DNA of 42,614 nucleotides from Saccharofermentans sp. (lineage in GTDB: Bacteria > Bacillota > Clostridia > Saccharofermentanales > Saccharofermentanaceae), in the NCBI GenBank assembly GCA_024691325.1, contig JAILNR010000044.1:1-42614 (forward strand). Reading direction: 5' to 3'. Made by a program: the position numbers and the translations under genes. Each line of letters opens with the position of its first letter. Position 1 is the first letter of the stretch. The notes under the pieces were generated by a model, which ran no database searches, was not told the origin of the DNA, and saw only the letters and a program-made list of their open reading frames with translations. Positions 26,401 to 33,971 of this stretch are shown piece by piece.

Positions 26401-28024
26401 GGGTGTTGCGCTGATCTCGCCGCCTCCTCATCACGATATCTATTCCATCGAGGATCTGGCACAGCTTATCTACGACATCAAGAATGCCAATTCCAATGCG
26501 CGTGTCTCGGTTAAGCTTGTTTCAGAAGACGGCGTGGGAACTATCGCTTCAGGTGTTGCAAAGGCCGGTGCTGCAGTCGTCCTTATCGCAGGTTACGACG
26601 GCGGTACAGGTGCGGCTCCCGGTTCTTCTATCCATAATGCGGGACTTCCCTGGGAGCTCGGTATTGCCGAGACTCACCAGACCTTGATCAAGAACGGTCT
26701 GCGTTCCAAGGTTGCAATCGAGTGTGACGGTAAGCTTCTTACCGGACGCGATGTCGTCATCGCAGCTATGCTCGGTGCCGAAGAATTCGGTTTTGCCACG
26801 GCGCCTCTGGTTACGATGGGCTGCGTCATGATGCGAGTATGTAATCTCGATACTTGTCCCGTCGGCGTTGCAACTCAGAATCCCGAGCTTAGAAAGAGGT
26901 TCAAAGGCAAGCCCGAATATGTCGTTAACTTTATGAGATTCATCGCTCAGCAGATGCGTGAGATCATGGCATCTTTGGGTATCCGTACGGTTGATGAATT
27001 AGTCGGAAGATCAGATCTTTTGAAGATGCGCGATTATGATTCATCACGCCGTGCATCGAAGCTTGATCTTACTGAGATCCTCTCACATGAGTACGCTTCA
27101 ATCCCCGAGTCATCAAGGCACTTCAATCCCAATGATGCTTTTGACTTTAAGCTCGAGAACACAGTCGATGAGGTTGCTATTATTCCTGCTCTTAAGGATG
27201 CTTTCGAGAAGGGTGTTAAAGGCGAGGCTGATATCAAGGTGTCTAACACGAACCGTACTGTCGGTACGATATTCGGATCGAAGATTACGCGCAAGTTCGG
27301 AACTTCCTTGCCCGAGGACACATATATTGTTCGCTGCCACGGTGCAGGCGGCCAGAGCTTCGGTGCTTTCATCCCGTCAGGTCTTACACTCGCTCTTGAG
27401 GGTGACTCGAACGACTATCTCGGTAAGGGCTTGTCGGGCGGTAAGATCGCTGTCTTCCCTCCGAAGGAAAGCTCCCGTGTTCCGCAGGAGAATATCATTA
27501 CCGGTAACGTTGCCCTGTTCGGCGCGACATCCGGTAAGGCGTTTATCAACGGTGTTGCCGGCGAGCGTTTCTGTGTTCGTAATTCAGGCGCGTCGGTTGT
27601 CGTCGAGGGAACGGGCGATCACGGCTGCGAGTACATGACGGGCGGTGTTGCCGTTATCTTAGGTGAGGTCGGAAAGAATTTCGCTGCGGGTATGAGCGGA
27701 GGTGTTGCTTACGTTCTTGATGAGAATAACGATCTTTACACCAAGCTTAACAAGTCGCTCGTAGGATTCTCGCATGTCGATAAGGAGGAGGATATTGCAA
27801 AGCTTAGAGGACTTATCGAGGAGCATGTTAAGTGGACGGGCTCTCCTCTTGGTGCATCAGTTCTTGAGAACTGGGATGAGTACTTGCCTAAGTTCAAGAA
27901 GGTCATCCCGCACGACTATGCATGGATGATGAGCGGTATCCGTAATTACATGGATCAGGGCATGACAGAAGACGAAGCTAAGATCCACGCATTTAACGAT
28001 AAGTTCGAGGGAGGTAACAAGTAA
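23459..28024 (+). CDS. gltB: Glutamate synthase large subunit
   Basis: The 1521-residue protein (usual length about 1500) makes two glutamates from glutamine and 2-oxoglutarate. An N-terminal propeptide of 25 residues precedes the catalytic Cys in ENCGIGAVVKIDG (Cys26), the start of the class II amidotransferase domain (to about 430). The central domain leads to the FMN-binding synthase domain (about 800-1190) with GEGGEEPERI, AKPGEGGHLPAKKV and GGTGAAPGSS. The 3Fe-4S cysteines are in CVMMRVCNLDTCPVG (about 1121-1135). The C-terminal GXGXG beta-helix (about 1260-1480) shows GDSNDYLGKGLSGG and GDHGCEYMTGG. GAGGAG lies 7 bases before ATG. It overlaps gltD by one base. All catalytic motifs are present and it looks intact. 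Confidence 0.98.
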   Translation: MINNYREMRPYEQDGLYSPQNEHENCGIGAVVKIDGQKTRRVVEDALRIVETLEHRAGKDAEGKTGDGVGILLQISHEFFSKVMNGLGGEGTYGIAMLFMPQGQSQAKAAQDVFEQVCADEGLPFIGWREVPVNPDVLGSRARESMPRIMQAFVGIPEGVNKGIDFDRKLYTARMIYEKRNEDTYVCSCSSRTIVYKGMFLVNELRTFYKDLSGPDYVSAIGIVHSRFSTNTNPSWQRSHPYRLIVHNGEINTITGNMNKMLSREGIFHSRHLEERLNDIYPMLDVNGSDSARLDNTLEFMMMSGMPLPLAVMVTVPEPWQHIDTMSRARRAFCQYYATMMEPWDGPASIIFTDGDKVGAVLDRNGLRPSRYMETSDGYLILASEVGALDDVPEETIVKKDRLRPGRMLLVDTQEGRVISDEEIKESYAARRPYGEWLDKMLVNLSEIAIPNKKTPVTSGAELRSLQKAFGFNYETINHELIPMCLNGSEPITSMGIDVPVPPLSDKRPPLFDYFKQKFAQVTNPPIDSIRESIITDTSVYVGMSGNILEDNEKNCRVLKIHNPILSNSDLMKIRNSDYEGLKTYDISMLYSREEGLSSAIKSLYRQADKAHEEGATILLLTDRGVDREHCAIPSLLAVAALETYLIRTRMNTAMSIIIETAEPTEVHHFATLLGFGASAVNPYLALDTIKDLIERGLIEKDYTQACVSYINALVTGIVKISSKMGISTLQSYQGSKIFEALGVGKELMDEYFPDTDSRIGGITLSDIEERTLALHDAAFDPEQLDTDSGLDVKGWHRSRSGGEEHLYTPETIHLLQLATWNNDYETFKKFSEAINNESRNITIRSALDFKLPSDGGIPVDEVESVDSIVHRFKTGAMSYGSISKEAHECMAIAMNMIGGRSNSGEGGEEPERIESKGTPVNRNSAIKQVASGRFGVTSEYLLSADEIQIKMAQGAKPGEGGHLPAKKVYPWIAKTRHSTPGVALISPPPHHDIYSIEDLAQLIYDIKNANSNARVSVKLVSEDGVGTIASGVAKAGAAVVLIAGYDGGTGAAPGSSIHNAGLPWELGIAETHQTLIKNGLRSKVAIECDGKLLTGRDVVIAAMLGAEEFGFATAPLVTMGCVMMRVCNLDTCPVGVATQNPELRKRFKGKPEYVVNFMRFIAQQMREIMASLGIRTVDELVGRSDLLKMRDYDSSRRASKLDLTEILSHEYASIPESSRHFNPNDAFDFKLENTVDEVAIIPALKDAFEKGVKGEADIKVSNTNRTVGTIFGSKITRKFGTSLPEDTYIVRCHGAGGQSFGAFIPSGLTLALEGDSNDYLGKGLSGGKIAVFPPKESSRVPQENIITGNVALFGATSGKAFINGVAGERFCVRNSGASVVVEGTGDHGCEYMTGGVAVILGEVGKNFAAGMSGGVAYVLDENNDLYTKLNKSLVGFSHVDKEEDIAKLRGLIEEHVKWTGSPLGASVLENWDEYLPKFKKVIPHDYAWMMSGIRNYMDQGMTEDEAKIHAFNDKFEGGNK

Positions 28025-29523
28025 TGGGTAAGCCTTCAGGATTTTTGGAATATGAGAGAGTAAATAATCCCGGTGAGGAGCCTCTGCAGAGGATAAAGAC
28101 GTATCACGAGTTTCATACTCAGATTGACGAGCAGGCGCGTAAGGAGCAGGCTGCACGCTGCATGAACTGCGGTGTTCCTTTCTGCCAGTACGGTAAGAAT
28201 ATCTGCGGTATGGCATCGGGGTGTCCTTTGAACAATCTGTGCCCTGACTGGAATGACATGATCTACAAAGGACATTGGAACGAGGCTGCAGAACTTCTGC
28301 TTCTTACAAATCCTTTTCCCGAGTTTACATCCCGCGTGTGCCCCGCTCTTTGTGAGAAGGCATGTACTAACGGACTTGACGGTGACCCTGTTACGGTTAA
28401 GGAGAACGAGTATGCGGTTATCGAGAAAGCTTATGAGAACGGCCTTATGGAGCCCAAGCCTCCGGTTAAGCGTTCGGGCAAGAGTGTCGCTGTCGTAGGT
28501 TCCGGTCCTTCCGGTTTATCGACTGCATACTGGCTTAATAAGCGCGGACATTCTGTTACGGTTTATGAGAAGGAGGACCGCCCCGGCGGACTTCTCATGT
28601 ACGGTATCCCGAACATGAAACTTGAGAAGAAGACGGTCATGAGAAGGATCGACCTTATGAAGGCTGAAGGCATTGAGTTCGTCTTCGGTGTTGATGTCGG
28701 TTCTGCTGAGTCTTCCGTTAATGCTGATTACCTTAAGTCGAATTATGATGCGGTCGTTCTTTGCTGTGGTTCCCAGACTCCCCGTGATATCAATGTTGAG
28801 GGACGTGATGCCAAGGGTATCTACTTTGCTGTTGATTTCCTGCGCTCTACGACACACGCTTTGCTCGAGTCGAATATGACTGATGCAAAGTATATAAGTG
28901 CAAAGTATAAGAATGTCGTCGTAATCGGAGGCGGTGACACGGGTAACGACTGTGTCGGAACATCATTGCGTCACGGCTGCAAGTCGATTGTTCAGCTTGA
29001 GATGATGCCGGCTCCTCCCGTCGAGCGTGCTGCCAATAACCCATGGCCGGAGTGGCCGCGAGTTCTTAAGACTGACTACGGTCAGGAAGAGGCAATCGCG
29101 GTGTTCGGCTCAGATCCGAGAGTTTACTGCACGACTGTTAAGAGGTTTATCAAGAATGATACAGGTAAGTTAAGTGCAGTCGAGACGGTTCAGCTTAAGT
29201 CAGTTAAGGATGAGGCAACGGGCCGCATGAAGATGGAGCCTGTTGAGGGGACTGAGAAGGTGATCCCCGCTGAGCTTGTTCTTATCGCTGCAGGCTTCCT
29301 GGGACCCCGTAAGTACATATCCGAGGCGTTCGGTCTGGAACTTACACCACGCTCGAATTTTGCATGTCCTTACGGAAACCACGAGACGACGGTTCAGGGA
29401 GTTTTCGCTGCGGGTGACTGTGTTCGCGGTCAGTCGCTGGTCGTATGGGGCCTTCGCGAGGGGCGTGACTGTGCGTATGACGTTGACAAATATCTAATGG
29501 GGTATTCAAATCTTCGCGGATAA
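28024..29523 (+). CDS. gltD: Glutamate synthase small subunit
   Basis: The 499-residue flavoprotein passes electrons from NAD(P)H to GltB. The N-terminal part carries the 4Fe-4S cysteines in CMNCGVPFCQ and GCPLNNLCPDW, with further Cys in CPALCEKACT. FAD binding: VAVVGSGPSGLSTAYWL and EKEDRPGGLLMYGIPNMKL. NAD(P)H binding: VVVIGGGDTGNDCVGTSLRHG region. A final FAD contact is AAGDCVRGQSLVVWGLREGR. Length fits the family (about 480-500). Its ATG overlaps the gltB stop (TAATG), giving a coupled pair. Confidence 0.97.
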   Translation: MGKPSGFLEYERVNNPGEEPLQRIKTYHEFHTQIDEQARKEQAARCMNCGVPFCQYGKNICGMASGCPLNNLCPDWNDMIYKGHWNEAAELLLLTNPFPEFTSRVCPALCEKACTNGLDGDPVTVKENEYAVIEKAYENGLMEPKPPVKRSGKSVAVVGSGPSGLSTAYWLNKRGHSVTVYEKEDRPGGLLMYGIPNMKLEKKTVMRRIDLMKAEGIEFVFGVDVGSAESSVNADYLKSNYDAVVLCCGSQTPRDINVEGRDAKGIYFAVDFLRSTTHALLESNMTDAKYISAKYKNVVVIGGGDTGNDCVGTSLRHGCKSIVQLEMMPAPPVERAANNPWPEWPRVLKTDYGQEEAIAVFGSDPRVYCTTVKRFIKNDTGKLSAVETVQLKSVKDEATGRMKMEPVEGTEKVIPAELVLIAAGFLGPRKYISEAFGLELTPRSNFACPYGNHETTVQGVFAAGDCVRGQSLVVWGLREGRDCAYDVDKYLMGYSNLRG

Positions 29524-29567
29524 GTGGTAAGTTTACTTAAACTTATTGAAGAATGGAGATTTGAGTT

Positions 29568-29816
29568 ATGAAGCACGTAACGTTCACACCCAAGGGTGTC
29601 TGCTCTCAGCAGATTGACTTTGATATAGATGATGACAACAAGATCCACAACGTCTCGTTCGTAAGCGGCTGCAACGGCAATCTTAAGGCGATTGGGCTGT
29701 TGACTGAAGGCATGGATGCCAAGGTTGTTATGGAGACATTGAAGGGTAACCAGTGCGGCGGTCGCGGAACCTCATGTGCAGACCAGTTTGCCATCGCGAT
29801 ATCTGAGAATATCTAA
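29568..29816 (+). CDS. Small TSCPD-domain protein (TIGR03905 type)
   Basis: The 82-residue protein has GGAG upstream of ATG 29568. It matches the stand-alone TSCPD family: KGVCSQQIDFDID near the start, SGCNGNLKAI and a conserved end with QCGGRGTSCADQFAIAI. The domain also occurs at the end of B12-dependent ribonucleotide reductases, where its cysteines bind metal or take part in redox chemistry. Four cysteines are present here (VCSQ, GCNG, QCGG, SCAD). It lies 44 bases after gltD and before a strong terminator, so it is probably the third gene of the gltBD unit. Its cellular role is not known. Confidence 0.85.
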   Translation: MKHVTFTPKGVCSQQIDFDIDDDNKIHNVSFVSGCNGNLKAIGLLTEGMDAKVVMETLKGNQCGGRGTSCADQFAIAISENI

Positions 29817-29853
29817 TGTTACATTTTTAAGTGAGACAGAATTGATTTTATGT

Positions 29854-29885
29854 AAAAGGCAAGCCCCGCGCGGGTTTGCCTTTTT
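29854..29885 (+). terminator. Rho-independent terminator after the glt unit
   Basis: The 13-bp stem AAAAGGCAAGCCC (29854-29866) pairs with GGGTTTGCCTTTT (29872-29884) with one G-U pair, and runs into T residues. It ends the gltB-gltD-TSCPD unit. Confidence 0.92.
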
Positions 29886-29948
29886 GTTTGTCCTTTTAAT
29901 TGGCCTTAAAAGTGGGACGGCTGAGGGGTTGAATAACGGGCTTTACCT

Positions 29949-30731
29949 ATGTACAGTTTTATTATGGAAAAGGGAATATTTGTAAAAGAATTCTACATTG
30001 GGAGGTATATCTACCTTGTTAATGAGTTGCGTAAGCTTCCGTGCGTGAGTTTTGTCCGTTTGGGTAAATATAACGGTGTCTCGTTTTATACGGTTGATGG
30101 AAAGAAGCGGCGCATCACAGAGAAGAACCGCGAATGGGAAAAGTACCGGTCTGTGGCTGAACGAAGAAGGAGGTTAAAGGACAGACTTAGTAAATTAATG
30201 AAAGACTGGGAATCCGAATACAGCGGTTCTTTGCATGAATTAGCAAAGCAGTATACTTTATGTCCGAACAGTAAGAACAGGTATAATTCCGTCTTCTGGG
30301 AGAGTCTTGGAAGCTGTGAGAATGAATGTGAAGTGGACAGGACGTTTATTTATGACGGGATAGTAATGAGATCCCAGTATGAGACCGAAGTAGCGGCGAT
30401 TCTGGATGAACTCGGGATAGAGTACAAATATGAATCACGCCTGGATCTTGGTAATCAGGGTGTTGTATATCCGGATATGTCTTGTAACTTCCCCGAGTTT
30501 AACCGTTGCGGGTTTATTGAGGTGCTTGGTGCCATGGATAGTTTTTCATATGTTCAGAAGAATACAAAGAAGTTTTCTAAGTATTCCAATTCAGGTATTT
30601 ATATCAATCGCGATATTGTTTTTGTTCCAGGTGATTATTATTACCGGCCTGATGAAGAACTGATCAGGAAGATGATTGCTGTTTTGGTTGATTCATTTGC
30701 GAAGATGTATGTTATCAGGAAGAGTTATTGA
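29949..30731 (+). CDS. PD-(D/E)XK nuclease-like protein
   Basis: The protein has 260 residues; the start is uncertain (ATG 29949 or 29964, neither with a good ribosome site). The N-terminal half is basic and helical (ERRRRLKDRLSKLMKDWE). The C-terminal half (about 135-240) resembles a family of clostridial proteins with a PD-(D/E)XK fold: MRSQYETEVAAILDELGIEYKYES, then VVYPDMSCNFPEF and FIEVLGAMDSFSY. The order Glu helix, Pro-Asp, Glu-x-Leu agrees with the fold, but the usual Lys is replaced by Leu, so catalysis is uncertain. It is alone, after the glt terminator. Its stop lies within the first repeat of the palindromic array at 30728. It could be a nuclease of a defence or repair function, or an inactive DNA-binding relative. 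Confidence 0.6.
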   Translation: MYSFIMEKGIFVKEFYIGRYIYLVNELRKLPCVSFVRLGKYNGVSFYTVDGKKRRITEKNREWEKYRSVAERRRRLKDRLSKLMKDWESEYSGSLHELAKQYTLCPNSKNRYNSVFWESLGSCENECEVDRTFIYDGIVMRSQYETEVAAILDELGIEYKYESRLDLGNQGVVYPDMSCNFPEFNRCGFIEVLGAMDSFSYVQKNTKKFSKYSNSGIYINRDIVFVPGDYYYRPDEELIRKMIAVLVDSFAKMYVIRKSY

Positions 30732-30838
30732 CCAAACTGTTGACCAAATGAGCCAGATGGTCAACGCTTTGGTCAATAGAGGCTGTTTATTGATTTAACC
30801 GTTGACCTAATATACCTTTTGGTCAACGATTTGGTCAA
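30728..30838. repeat. Two 49-bp palindromic blocks of a TTGACCAAA nonamer
   Basis: Nonamers TTGACCAAA (forward) and TTTGGTCAA (reverse) occur in order forward, forward, reverse, reverse, twice. Starts are 30728, 30740, 30756, 30768 and, 62 bases on, 30790, 30802, 30818, 30830. Every block has the same geometry: 9-3-9-7-9-3-9. The copies at 30756 (GATGGTCAA) and 30790 (TTGATTTAA) are degenerate and 30802 reads TTGACCTAA. Each block can form a stem of up to 21 bp with a 7-base loop. No T-run follows directly, so these are not simple terminators. They may be operators, RNA structures or repeat elements. Confidence 0.8.
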
Positions 30839-30860
30839 CAAGAGGGACAATGCCTATTTT

Positions 30861-30889
30861 TTAACGCAGATGTAATTGCCTTTTATAAT
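30861..30889 (+). promoter_or_regulatory. Promoter for the membrane-protein pair
   Basis: TTAACG (30861-30866) and a perfect TATAAT (30884-30889) are 17 bases apart. Transcription would begin about 17 bases before the ATG at 30913. No clear Shine-Dalgarno sequence is present. The palindromic blocks end 22 bases upstream of the -35. Confidence 0.55.
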
Positions 30890-30912
30890 AAAAAAAGTGT
30901 AATATTTCTTTG

Positions 30913-32475
30913 ATGAAAGAACAGCAGACACTCAATATAAAAAAGAAATCATCTAACGGCGGTACGATTGACATCCCGTACGGCTTTATCAAGGCGGCAT
31001 CGCTTGTTTATCTTACTTTGCCGGTGATCATATTCTTCATAGGTTATTTAAGAGCTGCCTGGGCTGTTCCGACTTCGATCGTGGCAGCCGCTGCGCTTGT
31101 TTATGGAATCAAGTTAAGTTTTGAGGATAAAAGAAAACTCACGATCAAGTTATCAACGCTTATCATATTGGCGGTTGTCGCGCTCCTTACGGTCTATTAC
31201 TGTAATATCGGCGAATTCGTTTGGGGAACGACCGACCATGCTTTCCGCCGCGCGACTTTAAGAGATCTCATAGATTATAAGTGGCCGGTCATTTATGACC
31301 TGTCGAAGCAGTCAAATCCGGTGGTTAATTCAGTTCTTCCTGATACAACGGTCGGATTCGCTTACTATTTCTCATTCTGGATGGTTCCTGCTGTGGTAGG
31401 AAAACTTGCAGGATTTGCAGCCGGTAATGTGACGATGCTGATATGGTCATTTATCGGAGTGCTTCTTACATTCATCGCGATGTCCGGTCTTTCAAAGAGT
31501 AAGGCTTGGCCCGTCATCTTCTCGTACATCTGTTTCTCCGGTCTCGATGTTATCCCGTACTTCTATAATGAGGCTCATCCGAAGCAGTATTGGATGTGGC
31601 TCGAAGGCTGGGTCGAGCATATGTACTACATCAGTAACTTCAACCAGCTTCTTAATGTCTATAATCAGTGCATTCCGGTATTCCTGATCGTCGCGGTCTT
31701 TATGTTAAGTAACGATAACCGTCTCGCAGGTTTCTTCGGAAGTCTGACGTTCGCATATTCGCCCTGGGCGACATTTGGAATGATCCCTGTCGCACTTTAT
31801 TACCTCTTAAACAACAAAGAGGACAGGACATTTAAGAGGATACTTAATCCTTTGAATATAATCACGCCTGTTCTTATGCTGATCGTATTCGTTCCGTTGT
31901 TCACGGCGAATCCTGCCGCAACTTCGATAGCAGGACCGACAGCGGGATTTTACGACAGTATCGTAAAGTACATTCTTTGCTATCTGTTATTCATCGTGAT
32001 TGAGATCGGTCCTGCGGCTCTTCTTACATTCAAGAAGTTTCACAAGACGGCTATCTATAAGATCGCGGTTATCTCACTTGTATTGATCCCGCTTTATCTT
32101 GTATCTCCGCAGAACGACTTCGTAATGCGTGCATCGATACCGTCACTGTTTGTGCTTTGTGTTTTGTTAAGCAGCACATTAGGGGATATCAATATAAAGG
32201 AAATCCCGAATGCATGGGACAAGAAAGATATCCTTCAAAAAGCAAAGGGCGTCGGAACAGTCATCCTTCTTGCAGGTATGGCATATGTGTGGTTCCAGAT
32301 GTCAGTTACGATCCTGGCTTCCACTTATGACGGAACCCCCCGCTGCAATGAGGATATCTATTCGTTCGGTGATGTGCAAAAGGAAGATTACCTGCCTCTT
32401 ATCGCCGAGCAGTTCTATGTATATGATTACGAAGACTCCTTCTTCTTCAGCCATATGGCAAAGGAGGTAGGCTGA
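30913..32475 (+). CDS. Polytopic membrane protein, GT-C-like (paralogue 1)
   Basis: The protein has 520 residues from ATG 30913; TTG 30910 is the alternative. About 11-12 hydrophobic segments start after a short basic N-terminus. The first large outside loop has GTTDHAFRRATLRDLIDYKWPVIYDL. The motif Asp-His followed by Arg and WPVxYDL is shared with the next protein and looks like the acidic catalytic loop of GT-C glycosyltransferases, which use polyprenyl-phosphate sugars (inference). Another shared motif is LTFAYSPWATFGMIP. The short tail has VYDYEDS. It overlaps the next gene by one base. The GtrB-like enzyme at 33972-34910 could make the donor. Confidence 0.6.
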   Translation: MKEQQTLNIKKKSSNGGTIDIPYGFIKAASLVYLTLPVIIFFIGYLRAAWAVPTSIVAAAALVYGIKLSFEDKRKLTIKLSTLIILAVVALLTVYYCNIGEFVWGTTDHAFRRATLRDLIDYKWPVIYDLSKQSNPVVNSVLPDTTVGFAYYFSFWMVPAVVGKLAGFAAGNVTMLIWSFIGVLLTFIAMSGLSKSKAWPVIFSYICFSGLDVIPYFYNEAHPKQYWMWLEGWVEHMYYISNFNQLLNVYNQCIPVFLIVAVFMLSNDNRLAGFFGSLTFAYSPWATFGMIPVALYYLLNNKEDRTFKRILNPLNIITPVLMLIVFVPLFTANPAATSIAGPTAGFYDSIVKYILCYLLFIVIEIGPAALLTFKKFHKTAIYKIAVISLVLIPLYLVSPQNDFVMRASIPSLFVLCVLLSSTLGDINIKEIPNAWDKKDILQKAKGVGTVILLAGMAYVWFQMSVTILASTYDGTPRCNEDIYSFGDVQKEDYLPLIAEQFYVYDYEDSFFFSHMAKEVG

Positions 32476-33971
32476 TGCGTATCTCATACAGAAGTTTATT
32501 CGCGGCAGCATCCATCTATCTGATACTGCCGCTAATTATATTCTTCTTCGCATTTGTGAAAATTCTCTGGGCGGTTCCGCTCACTGTTCTGTTCGCGGGT
32601 GCGGCTGTACTCGCATACCGGAGCATAGGCAAGGATAAATACATCAATGTCTCTATCGTCTATGTCCTCGTAGCTGCGGTCCTTTGCTGTGCCTGGGCTT
32701 ACATCGCGGGCATCGCGGAGTTTGCCTGGACGACGCCTGACCATACTGCAAGATACGCGATCTTAAATGACCTCGTTAATTATGACTGGCCTGTCTTTTA
32801 TGACCTGTCGCAGCAGAGCAATCCTGCGGTAAGGGATATACTTGGAACCGGCGAGACGGTTGCTTTCGCATATTACTTTTTCTTCTGGCTTGTTCCCGCA
32901 CTTATAGGTAAAGCTTTTGGTCTGTTTGCGGGAAGAGTTGCGCTTATCATCTGGAGCGGACTCGGACTTCTTCTTACGACACTTGTATTGAATTTCATGC
33001 AGAAGAGCCCGAAGGTGACAGCTCTTATCCTGTTCTTCGTATTCGGCGGATTTGACTTCGTTATATTCCTTTACTACCAGCTTGCTCTTCACATCGACAC
33101 CGTGTTCGACGGCTGGAATGTCGAGTTTAATATTCACGGCAACTTCTTCCAGACGATGAACACCTTCAATCAGTCGATTCCTTGCTGGCTTATAACGGCA
33201 CTTCTTATGAGTTTTCCGAACAACAAGCATACGGGTACGATCGCAAGCTTGTCGTTTGCATATTCACCATGGGTAACATTCGGTCTTCTGCCGCTTGCAA
33301 TCTGCCAGCTTATAAAGGACAAGAAACAAAGAACTCTCAAAAATATAGTAACTCCGGGCAACCTCGTGATACCGGCAGCAGTGCTCGCGGTATTTGGAAC
33401 TTTCTTTACGGCCAACTCCGGTGCTACCGGTGTCCGCGGCTTCATCTGGAACTTCTTCGCTCCTGATTATGCGCTTATGATCAGAAGCTACCTGCTTTAT
33501 GTGATCATTGAGTTTGGCATCTGGTGTGCGATCATCTTTAAAGACCAGAAGAGCAATCCCATGTACTGGACCGCTCTTGCGACACTTCTTATAATGCCCG
33601 TCTGGAAGATCACGGAAGCTAATGACTTCCTCATGAGAGGAACTCTTGCACCTGTATTCGTTATAACGGTTCTCGTGATGCTTAAGCTTGATGACTCGCT
33701 TGTAAGGCTTAAGAAGAACGGCAACGACATCAAGGCCGTTGGCGTTGTTGTTGCTGTCTTCATCTCATCTCTTACGGCGCTTCTTTTGCTTTATACATCG
33801 ATCGGTTCGACAATGCAGATCTATAACGGAACTTATCCTGCAGGACTTCCCAAGGATTCAATCGTCTCGTTCGGTGACATAAGGGATGAGTATTTTACAG
33901 AAGTTACGAGCAGACAGGTCTACGTATACGACTACGAAGACAAGCCTTTCTATCAGATATTCGGAAAATAA
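32475..33971 (+). CDS. Polytopic membrane protein, GT-C-like (paralogue 2)
   Basis: The 498 residues are a diverged copy of the preceding protein. They share the first hydrophobic segments, TTPDHTARYAILNDLVNYDWPVFYDL, then LSFAYSPWVTFGLLPLAI, FFTANSGAT and the ending VYVYDYEDKPF. About 11-12 hydrophobic segments are present. The two genes overlap as TGATG, so they are made together and may work as a pair or on two linkages. The family was not identified; a GT-C glycosyltransferase is the best guess. The stop codon directly abuts the stop of the convergent GT2, with no terminator between. Confidence 0.6.
   Translation: MRISYRSLFAAASIYLILPLIIFFFAFVKILWAVPLTVLFAGAAVLAYRSIGKDKYINVSIVYVLVAAVLCCAWAYIAGIAEFAWTTPDHTARYAILNDLVNYDWPVFYDLSQQSNPAVRDILGTGETVAFAYYFFFWLVPALIGKAFGLFAGRVALIIWSGLGLLLTTLVLNFMQKSPKVTALILFFVFGGFDFVIFLYYQLALHIDTVFDGWNVEFNIHGNFFQTMNTFNQSIPCWLITALLMSFPNNKHTGTIASLSFAYSPWVTFGLLPLAICQLIKDKKQRTLKNIVTPGNLVIPAAVLAVFGTFFTANSGATGVRGFIWNFFAPDYALMIRSYLLYVIIEFGIWCAIIFKDQKSNPMYWTALATLLIMPVWKITEANDFLMRGTLAPVFVITVLVMLKLDDSLVRLKKNGNDIKAVGVVVAVFISSLTALLLLYTSIGSTMQIYNGTYPAGLPKDSIVSFGDIRDEYFTEVTSRQVYVYDYEDKPFYQIFGK

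Noticed and set aside
27036..27638. Plus-strand ORF of 200 residues inside gltB
   Set aside because: It is an alternate frame of gltB with Arg/Ser/Leu-rich shadow composition.
30748..30798. Small ORF of 16 codons inside the palindromic blocks
   Set aside because: It has no ribosome site and simply reads through the repeats; structure explains the sequence better.
29949..30838. Type III toxin-antitoxin system (nuclease plus RNA repeats)
   Set aside because: In type III systems the repeat RNA precedes the toxin and consists of direct repeats; here palindromic blocks follow the gene.
30728..30838. CRISPR array
   Set aside because: The repeats are 9 bases, inverted as well as direct, with 3- and 7-base gaps; no cas genes are present.
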